From an uncultured Dysgonomonas sp. (lineage in GTDB: Bacteria > Bacteroidota > Bacteroidia > Bacteroidales > Dysgonomonadaceae): a stretch of 64,000 nucleotides of DNA. Positions 52,121 to 61,800 of this stretch are shown here, piece by piece (within the stretch, counting starts at the first letter, position 1; the number at the start of each line of letters is the position of its first letter). Location: NCBI GenBank assembly GCA_900556485.1, contig USOX01000001.1, positions 1-64,000 on the forward strand, read 5' to 3'. The notes beneath the pieces are model-generated. The model was not told the origin of the DNA, did no database searches, and saw nothing but the letters and a program-made list of their open reading frames with translations. The position numbers and the translations under genes are program-made.

Positions 52121-53710
52121 ATGAAAAGAGTTATAATTCCAACTCTGCTGTTTTTCTTATCAACAACATTCATGTTTGCTCAATTCAAAATGAGTGAAGG
52201 TTCGAAAAAGATGGCTACAACAATGGCTATAATAGAGAACCTGTATGTGGATAATGTGGATGATGAAAAACTGTCAGAAGATGCTATTAAATCTTTGTTA
52301 GGTACGTTAGATCCACATTCCACCTATATAAGTGCATCGGAAGTAAGAGAAATGAATGAGCCATTAGAAGGGAATTTTGACGGGATAGGTATTTCCTTTA
52401 ATATGATGACTGATACATTATATGTAATTGAAACTATAGTGGGTGGTCCTTCTGAGAAAGCAGGATTAATGGCTGGTGATAAAATTTTATATGTTAATGA
52501 TACGCTTATTGCCGGCGTGAAGAGAACCAATAAAGATATTATGTCCCGATTGCGTGGACCAAAAGGAACTTCTGTAACAGTAAAGGTGCTGCGTAGAGGT
52601 TCACCCGAATTACTGCCTTTTAAAATTATCAGAGATAAAATACCTATCTACAGTATAGATGCCACTTATATGGTGGATAAAAGTACAGGTTATATACGTA
52701 TAAGCCGTTTTGGTGCAACTACATCAAAAGAATTTAAGGATGCATTGAAGAAGCTACAAAATTTAGGTATGAAAGACCTTATTCTCGATTTGGAAGGTAA
52801 TGGTGGTGGATATATGGCTCCTGCTATTGATCTTTCGGATGAATTCTTAGATAAAGGCAAAATGATTGTATATACGGAAGGAACCCACCAACCGAAGAGA
52901 AACGAATATTCGACAGCCAAAGGAAATTTCGAAAAAGGAAAACTAGTAATAATGATAAACGAAGGTTCGGCTTCTGCTAGCGAAATTCTTTCGGGAGCTG
53001 TACAGGATTGGGATCGCGGAGTTATTGTGGGGCGTCGCAGTTTCGGAAAAGGGCTGGTGCAACGTCAGTTTCCGCTTCCGGACGAGTCTATATTACGGTT
53101 AACGGTTGCCCGCTATTATACTCCGGTAGGGCGGTCTATCCAGAAACCTTATACTAGTGGAGATATAAATTCATACAATATGGAATTTATTGAAAGATAT
53201 AATAAAGGAGAGATGATGCATGCTGACAGTATCCATTTCCCGGACTCATTGAAGTATACAACTCTGGTAAATAAACGAACTGTATATGGTGGCGGTGGAA
53301 TAATGCCTGATTACTTTGTTCCTCTGGATACAACTAATTATACTCCTTATTATAGGAAAACAATAGGACTGGTATATCGTGTTGTATATAATGAAGCCAA
53401 TAACCACCGGAAGGAAATTTTATCAAAATACCCTACTAGTGAAGATTTTTATAAACACTATGTAGTACCTAAGGAAATAGAAGATAAGCTAATTGCAACA
53501 GCAACAGAAGAAAAAATAGCATACAATGAAGAAGAGTATCAGAAGTCGAGGGAGTTACTCCTGATGCAGTTAAAAGCTTATCTGGCTCGCGACATTTATG
53601 ATGTAGAAACATCAATAAGGATATATAACGATAAGAGTGATATTTTCAGGAAGGCATACGAAATAATTAGGGATAATAAACAATATAATAGTTTATTAGG
53701 ATATGACTAA
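52121..53710 (+). CDS. S41-family C-terminal processing peptidase
   Basis: The protein has 529 residues from the ATG at 52121, which opens the signal peptide MKRVIIPTLLFFLSTTFMFAQ. A PDZ domain lies at about 75-165 (FDGIGISFNMMTDTLYVIETIVGGPSEKAGL). The peptidase core has the catalytic Ser in NEGSASASEILSGAVQDW and Lys in VGRRSFGKGLVQR, the Ser-Lys dyad of CtpA/Prc enzymes. The C-terminal 150 residues are helical and charged. It acts in the periplasm on protein C-termini; the target is unknown. Confidence 0.9.
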   Translation: MKRVIIPTLLFFLSTTFMFAQFKMSEGSKKMATTMAIIENLYVDNVDDEKLSEDAIKSLLGTLDPHSTYISASEVREMNEPLEGNFDGIGISFNMMTDTLYVIETIVGGPSEKAGLMAGDKILYVNDTLIAGVKRTNKDIMSRLRGPKGTSVTVKVLRRGSPELLPFKIIRDKIPIYSIDATYMVDKSTGYIRISRFGATTSKEFKDALKKLQNLGMKDLILDLEGNGGGYMAPAIDLSDEFLDKGKMIVYTEGTHQPKRNEYSTAKGNFEKGKLVIMINEGSASASEILSGAVQDWDRGVIVGRRSFGKGLVQRQFPLPDESILRLTVARYYTPVGRSIQKPYTSGDINSYNMEFIERYNKGEMMHADSIHFPDSLKYTTLVNKRTVYGGGGIMPDYFVPLDTTNYTPYYRKTIGLVYRVVYNEANNHRKEILSKYPTSEDFYKHYVVPKEIEDKLIATATEEKIAYNEEEYQKSRELLLMQLKAYLARDIYDVETSIRIYNDKSDIFRKAYEIIRDNKQYNSLLGYD

Positions 53711-53714
53711 AAGC

Positions 53715-53747
53715 AAAAGACCGTAGTAAATACGGTCTTTTATTTTT
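53715..53747. terminator. Terminator between the S41 peptidase and MsrBA
   Basis: The perfect 11-bp stem aaaagaccgta/tacggtctttt with a 5-nt loop is followed by tattttttac. It probably serves both convergent genes. Confidence 0.85.
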
Positions 53748-53763
53748 TACTATTGTTGTATTC

Positions 53764-54693
53764 TTAAAATATCTTTTTATAGACATGGCAGTAAGGAGTA
53801 GTTCCTTTATGCTCATAATATTGCTGATGATAGTCTTCTGCCTGCCAGAAAGTAGAAATGGGTTTTAGCATAGTGGCTACTTTATAACCTTTAGCTTCCA
53901 GTATCTTTATATACTTTTCAGCAATACTCTTTTCATTCTCATCTGCATAGAATATGCAAGAAAGATATTGAGGTCCTATATCAGGCCCTTGTCCGTTTGT
54001 TTGAGTGAAATCGTGAGTTTCGAAGAATAGTTTCACTAAATCTTCATAGGAGGTTTTAGATGTGTCATATTCTACTTCGGTAGTTTCCAGATGCCCTGTG
54101 TTTTTTTGAGAAACCTGTTGGTAAGTGGGATGATCTACATGCCCGCCCATAAAGCCTACAGCAGTATGTTTAACACCGTTAGCTTTCATAAAATAATATT
54201 CTGTGCCCCAGAAACAACCGGAGGCGAAATATGCTTTTTTTATCATTTTGTTCTGTTCCGGTATAAATTTTAATGATATTGAATTGACACAGTGTCGGGT
54301 ATTTTTAGAAGTAAATCTTTCATTGAGGAAGACATGCCCCAAGTGTGCCCCACAATTAGCACATATGATTTCTGTCCGCATTCCGTCCGCGTCAGGAACA
54401 CGTTTAACGGCTCCTTTTATTTCATCGTCGAAAGATGGCCAACCACATTGCGAATCAAACTTGTCGGACGAGTTGTACAATGGGGCATTACATCTTCGGC
54501 ATACATATACACCATCCCGTTTATTGTTGGTATATTCTCCGGTGAAGGGAGCCTCAGTTCCTTTGTGTATTATAACACGCTCTTCTTCAGGGGTCAGTTT
54601 GTTATATTTCATATCTGTCTGGTTTTTATTTTGACTCTGTGCGCATGATGCCATCATTAAGGCTACAGAGATAAAGTATATAAATAATTTCAT
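53764..54693 (-). CDS. Bifunctional peptide methionine sulfoxide reductase MsrB-MsrA lipoprotein
   Basis: This 309-residue protein has a lipoprotein signal (FISVALMMASCAQ). The MsrB domain comes first (about 30-145) with zinc pairs CRRCN and CANCG and the catalytic Cys in NTRHCVNSISLKF. The MsrA domain follows (about 150-309) with ASGCFWGTEYYF and a C-terminal resolving Cys in TTPYCHVYKKIF. The B-then-A order is the reverse of the PilB-type fusion. It should repair both sulfoxide stereoisomers on envelope proteins. The start overlaps the upstream HExxH gene by 4 nt. Confidence 0.92.
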   Translation of the reverse strand: MKLFIYFISVALMMASCAQSQNKNQTDMKYNKLTPEEERVIIHKGTEAPFTGEYTNNKRDGVYVCRRCNAPLYNSSDKFDSQCGWPSFDDEIKGAVKRVPDADGMRTEIICANCGAHLGHVFLNERFTSKNTRHCVNSISLKFIPEQNKMIKKAYFASGCFWGTEYYFMKANGVKHTAVGFMGGHVDHPTYQQVSQKNTGHLETTEVEYDTSKTSYEDLVKLFFETHDFTQTNGQGPDIGPQYLSCIFYADENEKSIAEKYIKILEAKGYKVATMLKPISTFWQAEDYHQQYYEHKGTTPYCHVYKKIF

Positions 54694-55028
54694 TTTCTTC
54701 TTTTGTAATATTGCATAAAAGCAAAGGGTTTTCTTTTATGCAGGTAAGACAAATCATACATGCATCGGTATGCTTCCCTTTCGTATGAAATATTCTCGTA
54801 TGCTTTCATCCTGCTTCCATATTGAATCCATCTTATCAACCATTCAATGATATAGCTCAAATAGAAAAAGATGATAAGCATTTCGAATATCTGGCGGGTG
54901 TGAATTCGTTCGTGATTCTTCTCCACTTCGTTTAGCCCTCCATAATCTTTACGAACAATAATAATGCCAAATAAATTCATGGCACCAAAGGCTTTAGGAG
55001 GTAAATATTTACTGTATACTATTTTCAT
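54690..55028 (-). CDS. Small HExxH-containing membrane-associated protein
   Basis: This 112-residue protein has one hydrophobic stretch (QIFEMLIIFFYLSYIIEWLIRW, about 47-68). Just before it is KNHERIHTRQ, which contains HExxH, the zinc-metallopeptidase signature, as in M56/BlaR1-type small proteins. A third ligand cannot be assigned. It overlaps msrBA by 4 nt and is very likely co-transcribed and translationally coupled with it. Function unknown. Confidence 0.65.
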   Translation of the reverse strand: MKIVYSKYLPPKAFGAMNLFGIIIVRKDYGGLNEVEKNHERIHTRQIFEMLIIFFYLSYIIEWLIRWIQYGSRMKAYENISYEREAYRCMYDLSYLHKRKPFAFMQYYKRRK

Positions 55029-55135
55029 TTCCCAACAAAATTATCTTTGATTCTGATTGTTCACAAGTTTTAGGAGGCAAATTTTGTTAACACTGATATT
55101 TTGAATAACTTTCCTTCTTATTAGAACAAGATATT

Positions 55136-56392
55136 ATGGAATTAGTTTATGCACTCATTATATTGCTTTTGGCAATTATTGTTATATTTTTTCTGCAGAA
55201 GAGCTACAAACAACGAGAGCAGGAATTGAAAGATAATTCAACGTTGCTGCTTGAAGAAAAAGAATCTCTTCGTAAAAATCAAATTGAGAGTATCAGAGAA
55301 ATTGCAGAATTGAAAGCTCAACTTCTCTCAAAAGACGAACAATTGAAGAATCAGCAAGAAGAACTATTAAATACCCGAAATCAACTGAACAAAGATTTTC
55401 AGATATTAGCTAATCAAATATTAGAAGAGAAAACCCATCGGTTTACAGATGTGAATAAAGCTAATATGGAAGCTATTTTGAAACCTTTGAATGAAAAGCT
55501 CTCGGAATTTAAGACAAAGGTGGAAGAAACTTATGATAAAGAATCGAAACAGCGTTTCTCTCTTGAAGTGCATCTGAAAGAATTGGTAACATTGAATAAT
55601 CGTATTAGCGAGGAGGCCAACAATCTGACCAAAGCCTTAAAAGGAAATAACAAAATACAAGGCAACTGGGGAGAAATGATTCTGGAATCCATTTTAGAGA
55701 AGTCGGGGCTGAAAAAAGGAGAGGAATATTTAGTACAGGAATATATTACGGATGAAAATGGAAACCGTATTCAAAATGATATGCATAAATTTATGCAACC
55801 CGATGTTGTGGTTGTATATCCTGGTGGACGAAAGATAATTATCGACTCGAAAGTCTCTCTGAATGCCTTTGTCAAATATGTAGAGGCAGAGACAGATGAA
55901 TTGAAAATAATAGCGGAAAAAGAGCATCTAGTATCTATCCGGCAGCATATAGACGAACTGAGTCAGAAGTGTTATCAGGATTTTGTAGAGTCCCTCGATT
56001 TTGTAATGATGTTTATCCCCAATGAGCCGGCTTATATATTAGCAATGCAACTGGATTCTACATTGTGGGATTATGCTTATCGTAAGCGCATATTACTAAT
56101 TAGCCCAACTAACCTTATTGCTTCGTTGAAAGTAGTATCGGATTTGTGGAAGCGCGAATATCAGAGCCGCAATGCCATTGAAATAGCAAAGCGTGGAGCA
56201 GCCTTATATGATAAATTTGCCGGATTTATAGAAACATTACAAGATGTTGGTAAGAATATTGAACGTTCACAAAAGGCATACGACAAGGCATTCTCGCAAT
56301 TAAGAGACGGTAATGGAAATCTTATTCGTCAGGCTGAAATGTTGAAAGAATTAGGGGTAAAGGCTCAAAAAGAGCTTCCGGATAGCAATTAG
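55136..56392 (+). CDS. rmuC: DNA recombination protein RmuC
   Basis: This 418-residue protein has an N-terminal membrane anchor (LVYALIILLLAIIVIFFL), a long coiled coil to about 150, and the RmuC nuclease-like domain with IQGNWGEMILESILEKSGL and QPDVVVVYPGGRKIIIDSKVSLNAF (a D-(x)n-DSK pattern of PD-(D/E)XK folds). It limits inversions at short repeats in E. coli. Full length, single gene with its own upstream region. Confidence 0.92.
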   Translation: MELVYALIILLLAIIVIFFLQKSYKQREQELKDNSTLLLEEKESLRKNQIESIREIAELKAQLLSKDEQLKNQQEELLNTRNQLNKDFQILANQILEEKTHRFTDVNKANMEAILKPLNEKLSEFKTKVEETYDKESKQRFSLEVHLKELVTLNNRISEEANNLTKALKGNNKIQGNWGEMILESILEKSGLKKGEEYLVQEYITDENGNRIQNDMHKFMQPDVVVVYPGGRKIIIDSKVSLNAFVKYVEAETDELKIIAEKEHLVSIRQHIDELSQKCYQDFVESLDFVMMFIPNEPAYILAMQLDSTLWDYAYRKRILLISPTNLIASLKVVSDLWKREYQSRNAIEIAKRGAALYDKFAGFIETLQDVGKNIERSQKAYDKAFSQLRDGNGNLIRQAEMLKELGVKAQKELPDSN

Positions 56393-56434
56393 ACATTTAA
56401 ATAATGTTAAATTTGGAAATAAAAACAGGAAAAC

Positions 56435-56448
56435 ATGTTGTAGAACAT
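56435..56448 (+). promoter_or_regulatory. Candidate Crp/Fnr-type operator over the small-RNA promoter
   Basis: ATGTT-GTAG-AACAT within aaacatgttgtagaacat differs by one base over 18 from the site upstream of the Crp/Fnr gene (45431-45448). It overlaps the -33 element, a position expected for repression. Confidence 0.4.
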
Positions 56449-56458
56449 AAAAAATAAT

Positions 56459-56542
56459 TATCTTTGTACTGTGTTTTTCATGGTATTAGATTTAAGGTTA
56501 ACAATGAAGATTGGTTGTCGTGATGACAACCTTTTCTTTTTT
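56459..56542 (+). ncRNA. Predicted small RNA between rmuC and the ECF sigma gene
   Basis: The promoter TTG (56438-56440), 18 nt, TATCTTTG (56459-56466) is followed by an open stretch with no reading frame. The intrinsic terminator GGTTGTC/GACAACC (56513-56519 and 56525-56531) ends in ttttcttttttat. The RNA would run from about 56471 to 56542, roughly 70 nt. The dyad ATGTT-N4-AACAT at 56435-56448 overlaps the -33 element. Confidence 0.5.
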
Positions 56543-56682
56543 ATATATGTTGACTACTACTGCATTTAAATGATATCTTACAAAAGATACTACCCATTAT
56601 TATTTTCTTAAAAAGATGCATTAATTTTGCATTTGTTATCAATTTTCGTATCATTGCATAAGCATTTTATTTCTCCGCATAT

Positions 56683-57231
56683 ATGCATCAGATCACCCAA
56701 TTGTTTCAGGATTATTATCAAAAGTTTGTCCATTTTGCCAATTCCTACCTAGAAGATGAAGCTGCTGCTGAGGATATTGTCATGGATGGGTTTATGTATT
56801 ATTGGGAGAATAAATCTTCATTAGAATCTATTGATAATGTTCCGGCTTACCTTCTTTCTATCATAAAAAACAAATGCCTGAATGCTCTTAGAGCAAGAAA
56901 AGTTCGGCTTAAGGCTAATAATAATATCAGCGATTATAATTATCGTTTGTTAGAGGCTTCTATTACAACATTGGAGGCATGTAACCCTACAGAACTCTTT
57001 TCGGAAGAAGTGACACATATGGTTGATGAAGCGATAAACTCTTTGCCTGAGCAAACGAAAAAAATATTTGTCAGGAGTCGCTTCCAAAGTATGAGCTATA
57101 AAGAAATTGCTGCAGATATGAATGTTTCAGTTAAAAGTGTTGAGAAACACATGACAAAGGCTTTAAAGATATTGCGCATTGCATTGAAAGACTATATACC
57201 TGCCATTTTGTTTTTAATGTTCTTCAAGTAA
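56683..57231 (+). CDS. ECF-type RNA polymerase sigma factor
   Basis: This 182-residue sigma-70 family protein of the Bacteroidetes SusCD-linked class has region 2 at about 12-80 (EDIVMDGFMYYWENKSSLESI) and region 4 at about 125-172 with INSLPEQTKKIFVRSRFQSMSYKEIAADMNVSVKSVEKHM. It is expected to activate the adjacent susC operon when released by the FecR-like anti-sigma factor 91 nt downstream. TAATTTTG at 56622-56629 may be its own -7 box. Confidence 0.9.
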   Translation: MHQITQLFQDYYQKFVHFANSYLEDEAAAEDIVMDGFMYYWENKSSLESIDNVPAYLLSIIKNKCLNALRARKVRLKANNNISDYNYRLLEASITTLEACNPTELFSEEVTHMVDEAINSLPEQTKKIFVRSRFQSMSYKEIAADMNVSVKSVEKHMTKALKILRIALKDYIPAILFLMFFK

Positions 57232-57322
57232 AATAGCGAAAATTTCAGAAAATTAAAAAAAATGTTGGATTTACTGTAGGGTAATGACTGACATGAGTGC
57301 CTATATTATATAACCGTAATCT

Positions 57323-58258
57323 ATGGATAGGAAAACATTACACAATCTATTTAATGGAAAGGCTACAGATAAAGAAAAAGAATATATCTGTAACTGGCTT
57401 GACGAAATGCCCGAACATCAGGATGAAATGATTCGGGAAAGGAAATTTTATGATCTACTCTTATTCCATAAGAAAGAGAAGGATGTGGAGATTGGTCAGA
57501 GTGATCCTTTCTGGAAGAAACGTTGGTTGATAGAAACTTTGAAGATTGCGGCAGTATTTCTTCTTATTGCTGGTGTTGCGTTCTATTATATTACAGGTCA
57601 GAAAGACAAATTCAGGGAATATACTCAGACTGTTTCTGTTCCGGCAGGGCAACGCGTAGATATTGTATTGGGAGATGGAACCAAAGTTTGTCTTAATTCA
57701 AATTCAGAGCTGCAATACTCTCCTTTTCTATCCGGAGAAGAAAGACGGGTATACTTGAAAGGGGAAGCTTTCTTTGATGTAACTCACGATTCTTCTAGTC
57801 GCTTTGTTGTTGAAACTACAGATCATAGTGTAGAGGTATTAGGTACACAATTTAATGTAGAAGCCTATCCAAATTATGAATTTGTGACATCTTTGCAGAG
57901 TGGTAAGGTGAGTATTATCAATCATAAAAATCCTGATAAACGTATTATATTACAACCTGGTCAGCAAGCTGTTAGCCATGATAACAATATAGCTGTAGCT
58001 GAAATAGCTAATCCTGATATTTTCAGATGGACAGAAGGACTCGTATGTTTTGATAATATGCCTTTCGAATCGCTGATGAAAGAGATTGAGAAAAGTTATG
58101 GTGTACGGATTATTATTCAGAATCAATCAATAGAAAATAAGTTTACAGGAAAATTTCGTGTCTCAGACGGAATAGAACATGTCTTTAAAATATTACAAAA
58201 AAATTCAACTTTTAAATTTCAATGGGATGAAGATAAAAATATTATATATATCCAATAG
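57323..58258 (+). CDS. FecR-family anti-sigma factor
   Basis: This 311-residue inner-membrane protein has a cytoplasmic sigma-binding part (1-70), one TM helix at about 76-93 (IAAVFLLIAGVAFYYI), a periplasmic FecR domain (about 100-205, GQRVDIVLGDGTKVCLNSNSELQYSP) and a C-terminal DUF4974 domain (about 240-311, FDNMPFESLMKEIEKSYGVRI). It passes the signal from the STN domain of the following SusC-like receptor to the ECF sigma factor. Confidence 0.92.
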   Translation: MDRKTLHNLFNGKATDKEKEYICNWLDEMPEHQDEMIRERKFYDLLLFHKKEKDVEIGQSDPFWKKRWLIETLKIAAVFLLIAGVAFYYITGQKDKFREYTQTVSVPAGQRVDIVLGDGTKVCLNSNSELQYSPFLSGEERRVYLKGEAFFDVTHDSSSRFVVETTDHSVEVLGTQFNVEAYPNYEFVTSLQSGKVSIINHKNPDKRIILQPGQQAVSHDNNIAVAEIANPDIFRWTEGLVCFDNMPFESLMKEIEKSYGVRIIIQNQSIENKFTGKFRVSDGIEHVFKILQKNSTFKFQWDEDKNIIYIQ

Positions 58259-58342
58259 CAGTATAATAGTATAATAAATAATTAACCTAAATCGAATTAA
58301 CTATGACTTAAATCTAACCTTTTCCCAATTGGTCATTATCTA

Positions 58343-58449
58343 TAAAAATGACCTGCAGATACTCCTTACATATCCGCAGGCCTGTATAGATCAATCAGAT
58401 TCTACCTCTTCAAGAGTCTGTGACTCAGAATAATCTAATTAATCATTAA
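58343..58449 (-). ncRNA. Predicted cis-antisense RNA in the susC leader
   Basis: On the minus strand TTG (58484-58482), 20 nt, TACTTTTG (58461-58454) is a consensus promoter that overlaps the susC start codon. About 70 nt downstream is a stem CCTGC-GATA type (58352-58356, 58358-58361 with 58371-58374, 58376-58380) followed on that strand by a T-rich tract (tcattttta). A second stem GAGTC-ACA-GACTC lies near the RNA start. The RNA of about 105 nt would be fully complementary to the susC leader. Antisense RNAs at this position are known for Bacteroides glycan loci (for example DonS in B. fragilis). Confidence 0.5.
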
Positions 58450-58460
58450 CAAACAAAAGT

Positions 58461-61400
58461 ATGAACAAAAAAGGTCTTCTACAACAAAAACGCCCTTTTA
58501 AGTTTAAAAGGTACCTTATTATTTTGTGTTTGGTACTATTGGGTATACCAGCAACATCTGCTTATGCCCAAAAAGGATCGATAACATTGACAATGCAAGA
58601 TACTAAATTGAAACAAGTGCTGGATGCCGTTGAAAAACAGACTGATTACTTCTTCGTATATGATATGAAAATAAACGTTGATCAGACTGTTTCGGTAAAA
58701 GCTGAAAAAATGCCCTTACAGACATTCCTTAATCAACTATTAGGAAATATTGGTATTAATTATACTATTGAAAATAAAACGATTGCCCTAATTGTTGCAG
58801 AAAAAACTGAAAACAAACCGAAAACAATATCCGGAAAAATATTAGATTCGGATGGAGAGCCCATTGTAGGGGCCAGTGTTGCTATAAAAGGAACTACTAC
58901 CGGAGTAATGACTGATGTTGACGGAAAGTTTTCTATATCAGCAGCTAAAGGAAATATTCTTGTTTTTGCTTATTTGGGGCATGTAACAAGAGAAATAGTC
59001 GTGGGTGATGCTGTTACACTTCAGCCCGTGATATTAAAAGAAGATAATGTTGCATTAGATGAAGTGGTAATTACGGCTTTAGGGATAAAAAGGTCACAAA
59101 AAGCACTTAGTTATAATGTACAGGAAATAGGATCAGAAACTGTAACAACAGTAAAAGATGCCAACTTTATCTCGTCTTTGTCGGGTAAAGTAGCCGGAGT
59201 GGATATAAAAACTACAGCTGGTGGTGTTGGGGCTATGAACCGGGTAACAATGCGCGGATCAAGATCGATACTCAGGAATAACAATGTATTATATGTGATT
59301 GATGGTATCCCTACTTTTAACCAGTCTAGCGGAGGTGACCTTAACGATCAGTTCAGTAGCGAATCTGGTACTGAAAGTATTGCTGATATAAGCCCGGACG
59401 ATATAGAGAGTATGTCAGTGCTAAACGGACCTGCTGCTGCAGCCCTTTATGGATCGAATGCAGCCAATGGAGCTATATTGATAACAACCAAAAAAGGAGC
59501 GGTTGGTAAACCAAAATTGAGTTATTCTAATCAGACTACATTTTCGAAGCCGTTTATACTTCCTAAGTTTCAGAATACATATGGAAATAAGGCTCAGAAT
59601 TATGATAGCTGGGGTGATAAACTAGCAACACCTTCGACATACGATCCGGCTGATTATTTCAATACAGGTACTACTACTCAACATTCGTTATCGCTGACTG
59701 TTGGTAATGAAAGAAACCAGACATATGCATCAATTTCGGCATTGGCTTCTGATGGTATAATAACCCAAAGCAAATATGATAGATACAATTTTACTTTCAG
59801 AAATACAACTAACTTTCTGAATGATAAGATGTCATTAGATTTTGGTTTTAATTTTATTCGTCAGGATGACCGGAATATGGTGGCTCAGGGTATGTATTTC
59901 AATCCGCTTACATCCGTATATACATTTCCACGTGGTGAAGATTTCAGTCCTATCAGGTCATATGAATATTTTCACGAAGGACGTAATATTATGACCCAGT
60001 TCTGGCCATATGGCGATCAGGGACTTGATATGCAAAACCCTTATTGGATAGCTAACCGCAATGTGTTTACTCACGATAAGAAAAGATACATGGCAAATGT
60101 AGGGTTGAAGTATCAGGTATTCGATTGGCTGAACCTGGCAGGACGCATTCGTATGGATAATTCTTATACCGAACATGAGCGTAAGATGTATGCTACCACT
60201 CCAGCTCTTCATGCCGGAGGACCATCAACAGAAGAATCGAAAGGATATTATAGCTATTATAAGATAAACGGTGAGCAAACCTATGCCGATATCATGGCTA
60301 ATATAAATAAAAGCTTTGATGATTTTTCTTTGACCGCTACATTGGGAGGAAGTTTCGAGAACTTTAAATATGACAGGTTGGGATCAAGCGGAACACTAAA
60401 GAGTGTACCAAATGGATTTTATATCAATAATATTCGTTTTTCGGAAGATCCTACGTCTTCAAACGATTACTACAAAGAGCAAACACAATCAATCTTTGCA
60501 AGTACCGAGTTGGGATGGAGAAGTATGGTATATCTTACATTAACAGCCCGTAACGACTGGAGTTCTACACTGGCAAATATGCCTGATAAATCATTCTTTT
60601 ATCCGTCAGTCGGATTATCCGGTATTATATCCGAAATGGTTTCATTGCCTAAATTCATATCGTATCTTAAGGTTCGCGGATCATATGCAGATGTAGGTAA
60701 CTCTATTCCTCGCCAAATAACATCAACAGATTATGTTTGGGATAACGGAACAAAGAGTTATAAAAAACCTAGCTATATGCAGCTCGAAGAATTGTTCCCA
60801 GAATCTACACGTTCATGGGAGGTTGGTTTGGATGCGAGATTCTTTAAGAATACATTGAAAATGGACTTGTCATTGTATAAATCGAATACTTATGATCAGA
60901 CACTACTTGTTCCTGTATCATCAACTACTGGTTATTCTAATAAATATATACAGACAGGTAATGTATTAAATAAAGGTTTGGAATTTAGATTGTCATATAG
61001 TCCTAATCTTGGAAAATTCAAATGGGAGTCTACCTTTACTGCAAGTATAAACAAGAATAAGATTATAGATTTAGGTAAATACCAGGATGAGACCGGTAAA
61101 ATCGTTTACCTCGAAGATATGGGGCAAGGCGGTATCGGTTCAACAGAAATAAGGTTGACTAAGGGTGGTTCGCTTGGTGATATCTGGGCTACCAGAGATT
61201 TGATGTATGATGATAATGGTAACATTTATGTCGATGTAGATGGAAACCTTTCTACGATGGCAACAAAAGAAAAGGTAGGTTCTACTATGCCTAAATGGAA
61301 ATTCGGACTTCATAATTCATTTGGATGGAACAATATTACGGCTGGTTTTCTTATATCAGCACGTACAGGAGGACAAGTAATTTCTGCTACGCAGGCTATA

Positions 61401-61781
61401 TTAGATAGCTATGGTGTATCTAAATCTTCCGCTCAATTGCGCGACCGAGGTGGTAAGCAAATCAATAATGGTAGAATTGATGCAGAAGTATGGTACAAAA
61501 CTGTAGGAGGTACGCAAGGTGTATATAAATACTATGTATATGATGCTGATAATATCCGCCTGTCGGAGGTTTCATTAGGTTATACATTGCCAACATCATG
61601 GTTTAAAGGCTTGATGAGAGCACATGTATCATTTGTAGGCCGCAATCTTTGGATGATTTATAACAAAGCACCTTTCGATCCTGAAAACTCTCCATCTACA
61701 GATAACTATTATCAAGGTATAGACTTTTTTATGCAGCCGAGCCAACGTAACCTCGGATTCAGTGTAAAACTAGACTTTTAA
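58461..61781 (+). CDS. SusC/RagA-family TonB-dependent transporter with STN domain
   Basis: This 1106-residue outer-membrane protein has a signal at about 17-37 (KRYLIILCLVLLGIPATSAYAQ), an STN signalling domain (about 40-115, VLDAVEKQTDYFFVYDMK), a carboxypeptidase-regulatory-like domain (about 118-200, KTISGKILDSDGEPIVGASVAIKGT), the TonB box region DEVVITALG, a plug, and a 22-strand barrel ending in NLGFSVKLDF. The STN domain fits control through the FecR/sigma pair upstream. It forms the glycan import complex with the SusD-like protein. Confidence 0.94.
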   Translation: MNKKGLLQQKRPFKFKRYLIILCLVLLGIPATSAYAQKGSITLTMQDTKLKQVLDAVEKQTDYFFVYDMKINVDQTVSVKAEKMPLQTFLNQLLGNIGINYTIENKTIALIVAEKTENKPKTISGKILDSDGEPIVGASVAIKGTTTGVMTDVDGKFSISAAKGNILVFAYLGHVTREIVVGDAVTLQPVILKEDNVALDEVVITALGIKRSQKALSYNVQEIGSETVTTVKDANFISSLSGKVAGVDIKTTAGGVGAMNRVTMRGSRSILRNNNVLYVIDGIPTFNQSSGGDLNDQFSSESGTESIADISPDDIESMSVLNGPAAAALYGSNAANGAILITTKKGAVGKPKLSYSNQTTFSKPFILPKFQNTYGNKAQNYDSWGDKLATPSTYDPADYFNTGTTTQHSLSLTVGNERNQTYASISALASDGIITQSKYDRYNFTFRNTTNFLNDKMSLDFGFNFIRQDDRNMVAQGMYFNPLTSVYTFPRGEDFSPIRSYEYFHEGRNIMTQFWPYGDQGLDMQNPYWIANRNVFTHDKKRYMANVGLKYQVFDWLNLAGRIRMDNSYTEHERKMYATTPALHAGGPSTEESKGYYSYYKINGEQTYADIMANINKSFDDFSLTATLGGSFENFKYDRLGSSGTLKSVPNGFYINNIRFSEDPTSSNDYYKEQTQSIFASTELGWRSMVYLTLTARNDWSSTLANMPDKSFFYPSVGLSGIISEMVSLPKFISYLKVRGSYADVGNSIPRQITSTDYVWDNGTKSYKKPSYMQLEELFPESTRSWEVGLDARFFKNTLKMDLSLYKSNTYDQTLLVPVSSTTGYSNKYIQTGNVLNKGLEFRLSYSPNLGKFKWESTFTASINKNKIIDLGKYQDETGKIVYLEDMGQGGIGSTEIRLTKGGSLGDIWATRDLMYDDNGNIYVDVDGNLSTMATKEKVGSTMPKWKFGLHNSFGWNNITAGFLISARTGGQVISATQAILDSYGVSKSSAQLRDRGGKQINNGRIDAEVWYKTVGGTQGVYKYYVYDADNIRLSEVSLGYTLPTSWFKGLMRAHVSFVGRNLWMIYNKAPFDPENSPSTDNYYQGIDFFMQPSQRNLGFSVKLDF

Positions 61782-61800
61782 CAACCTAATAAATACAATA

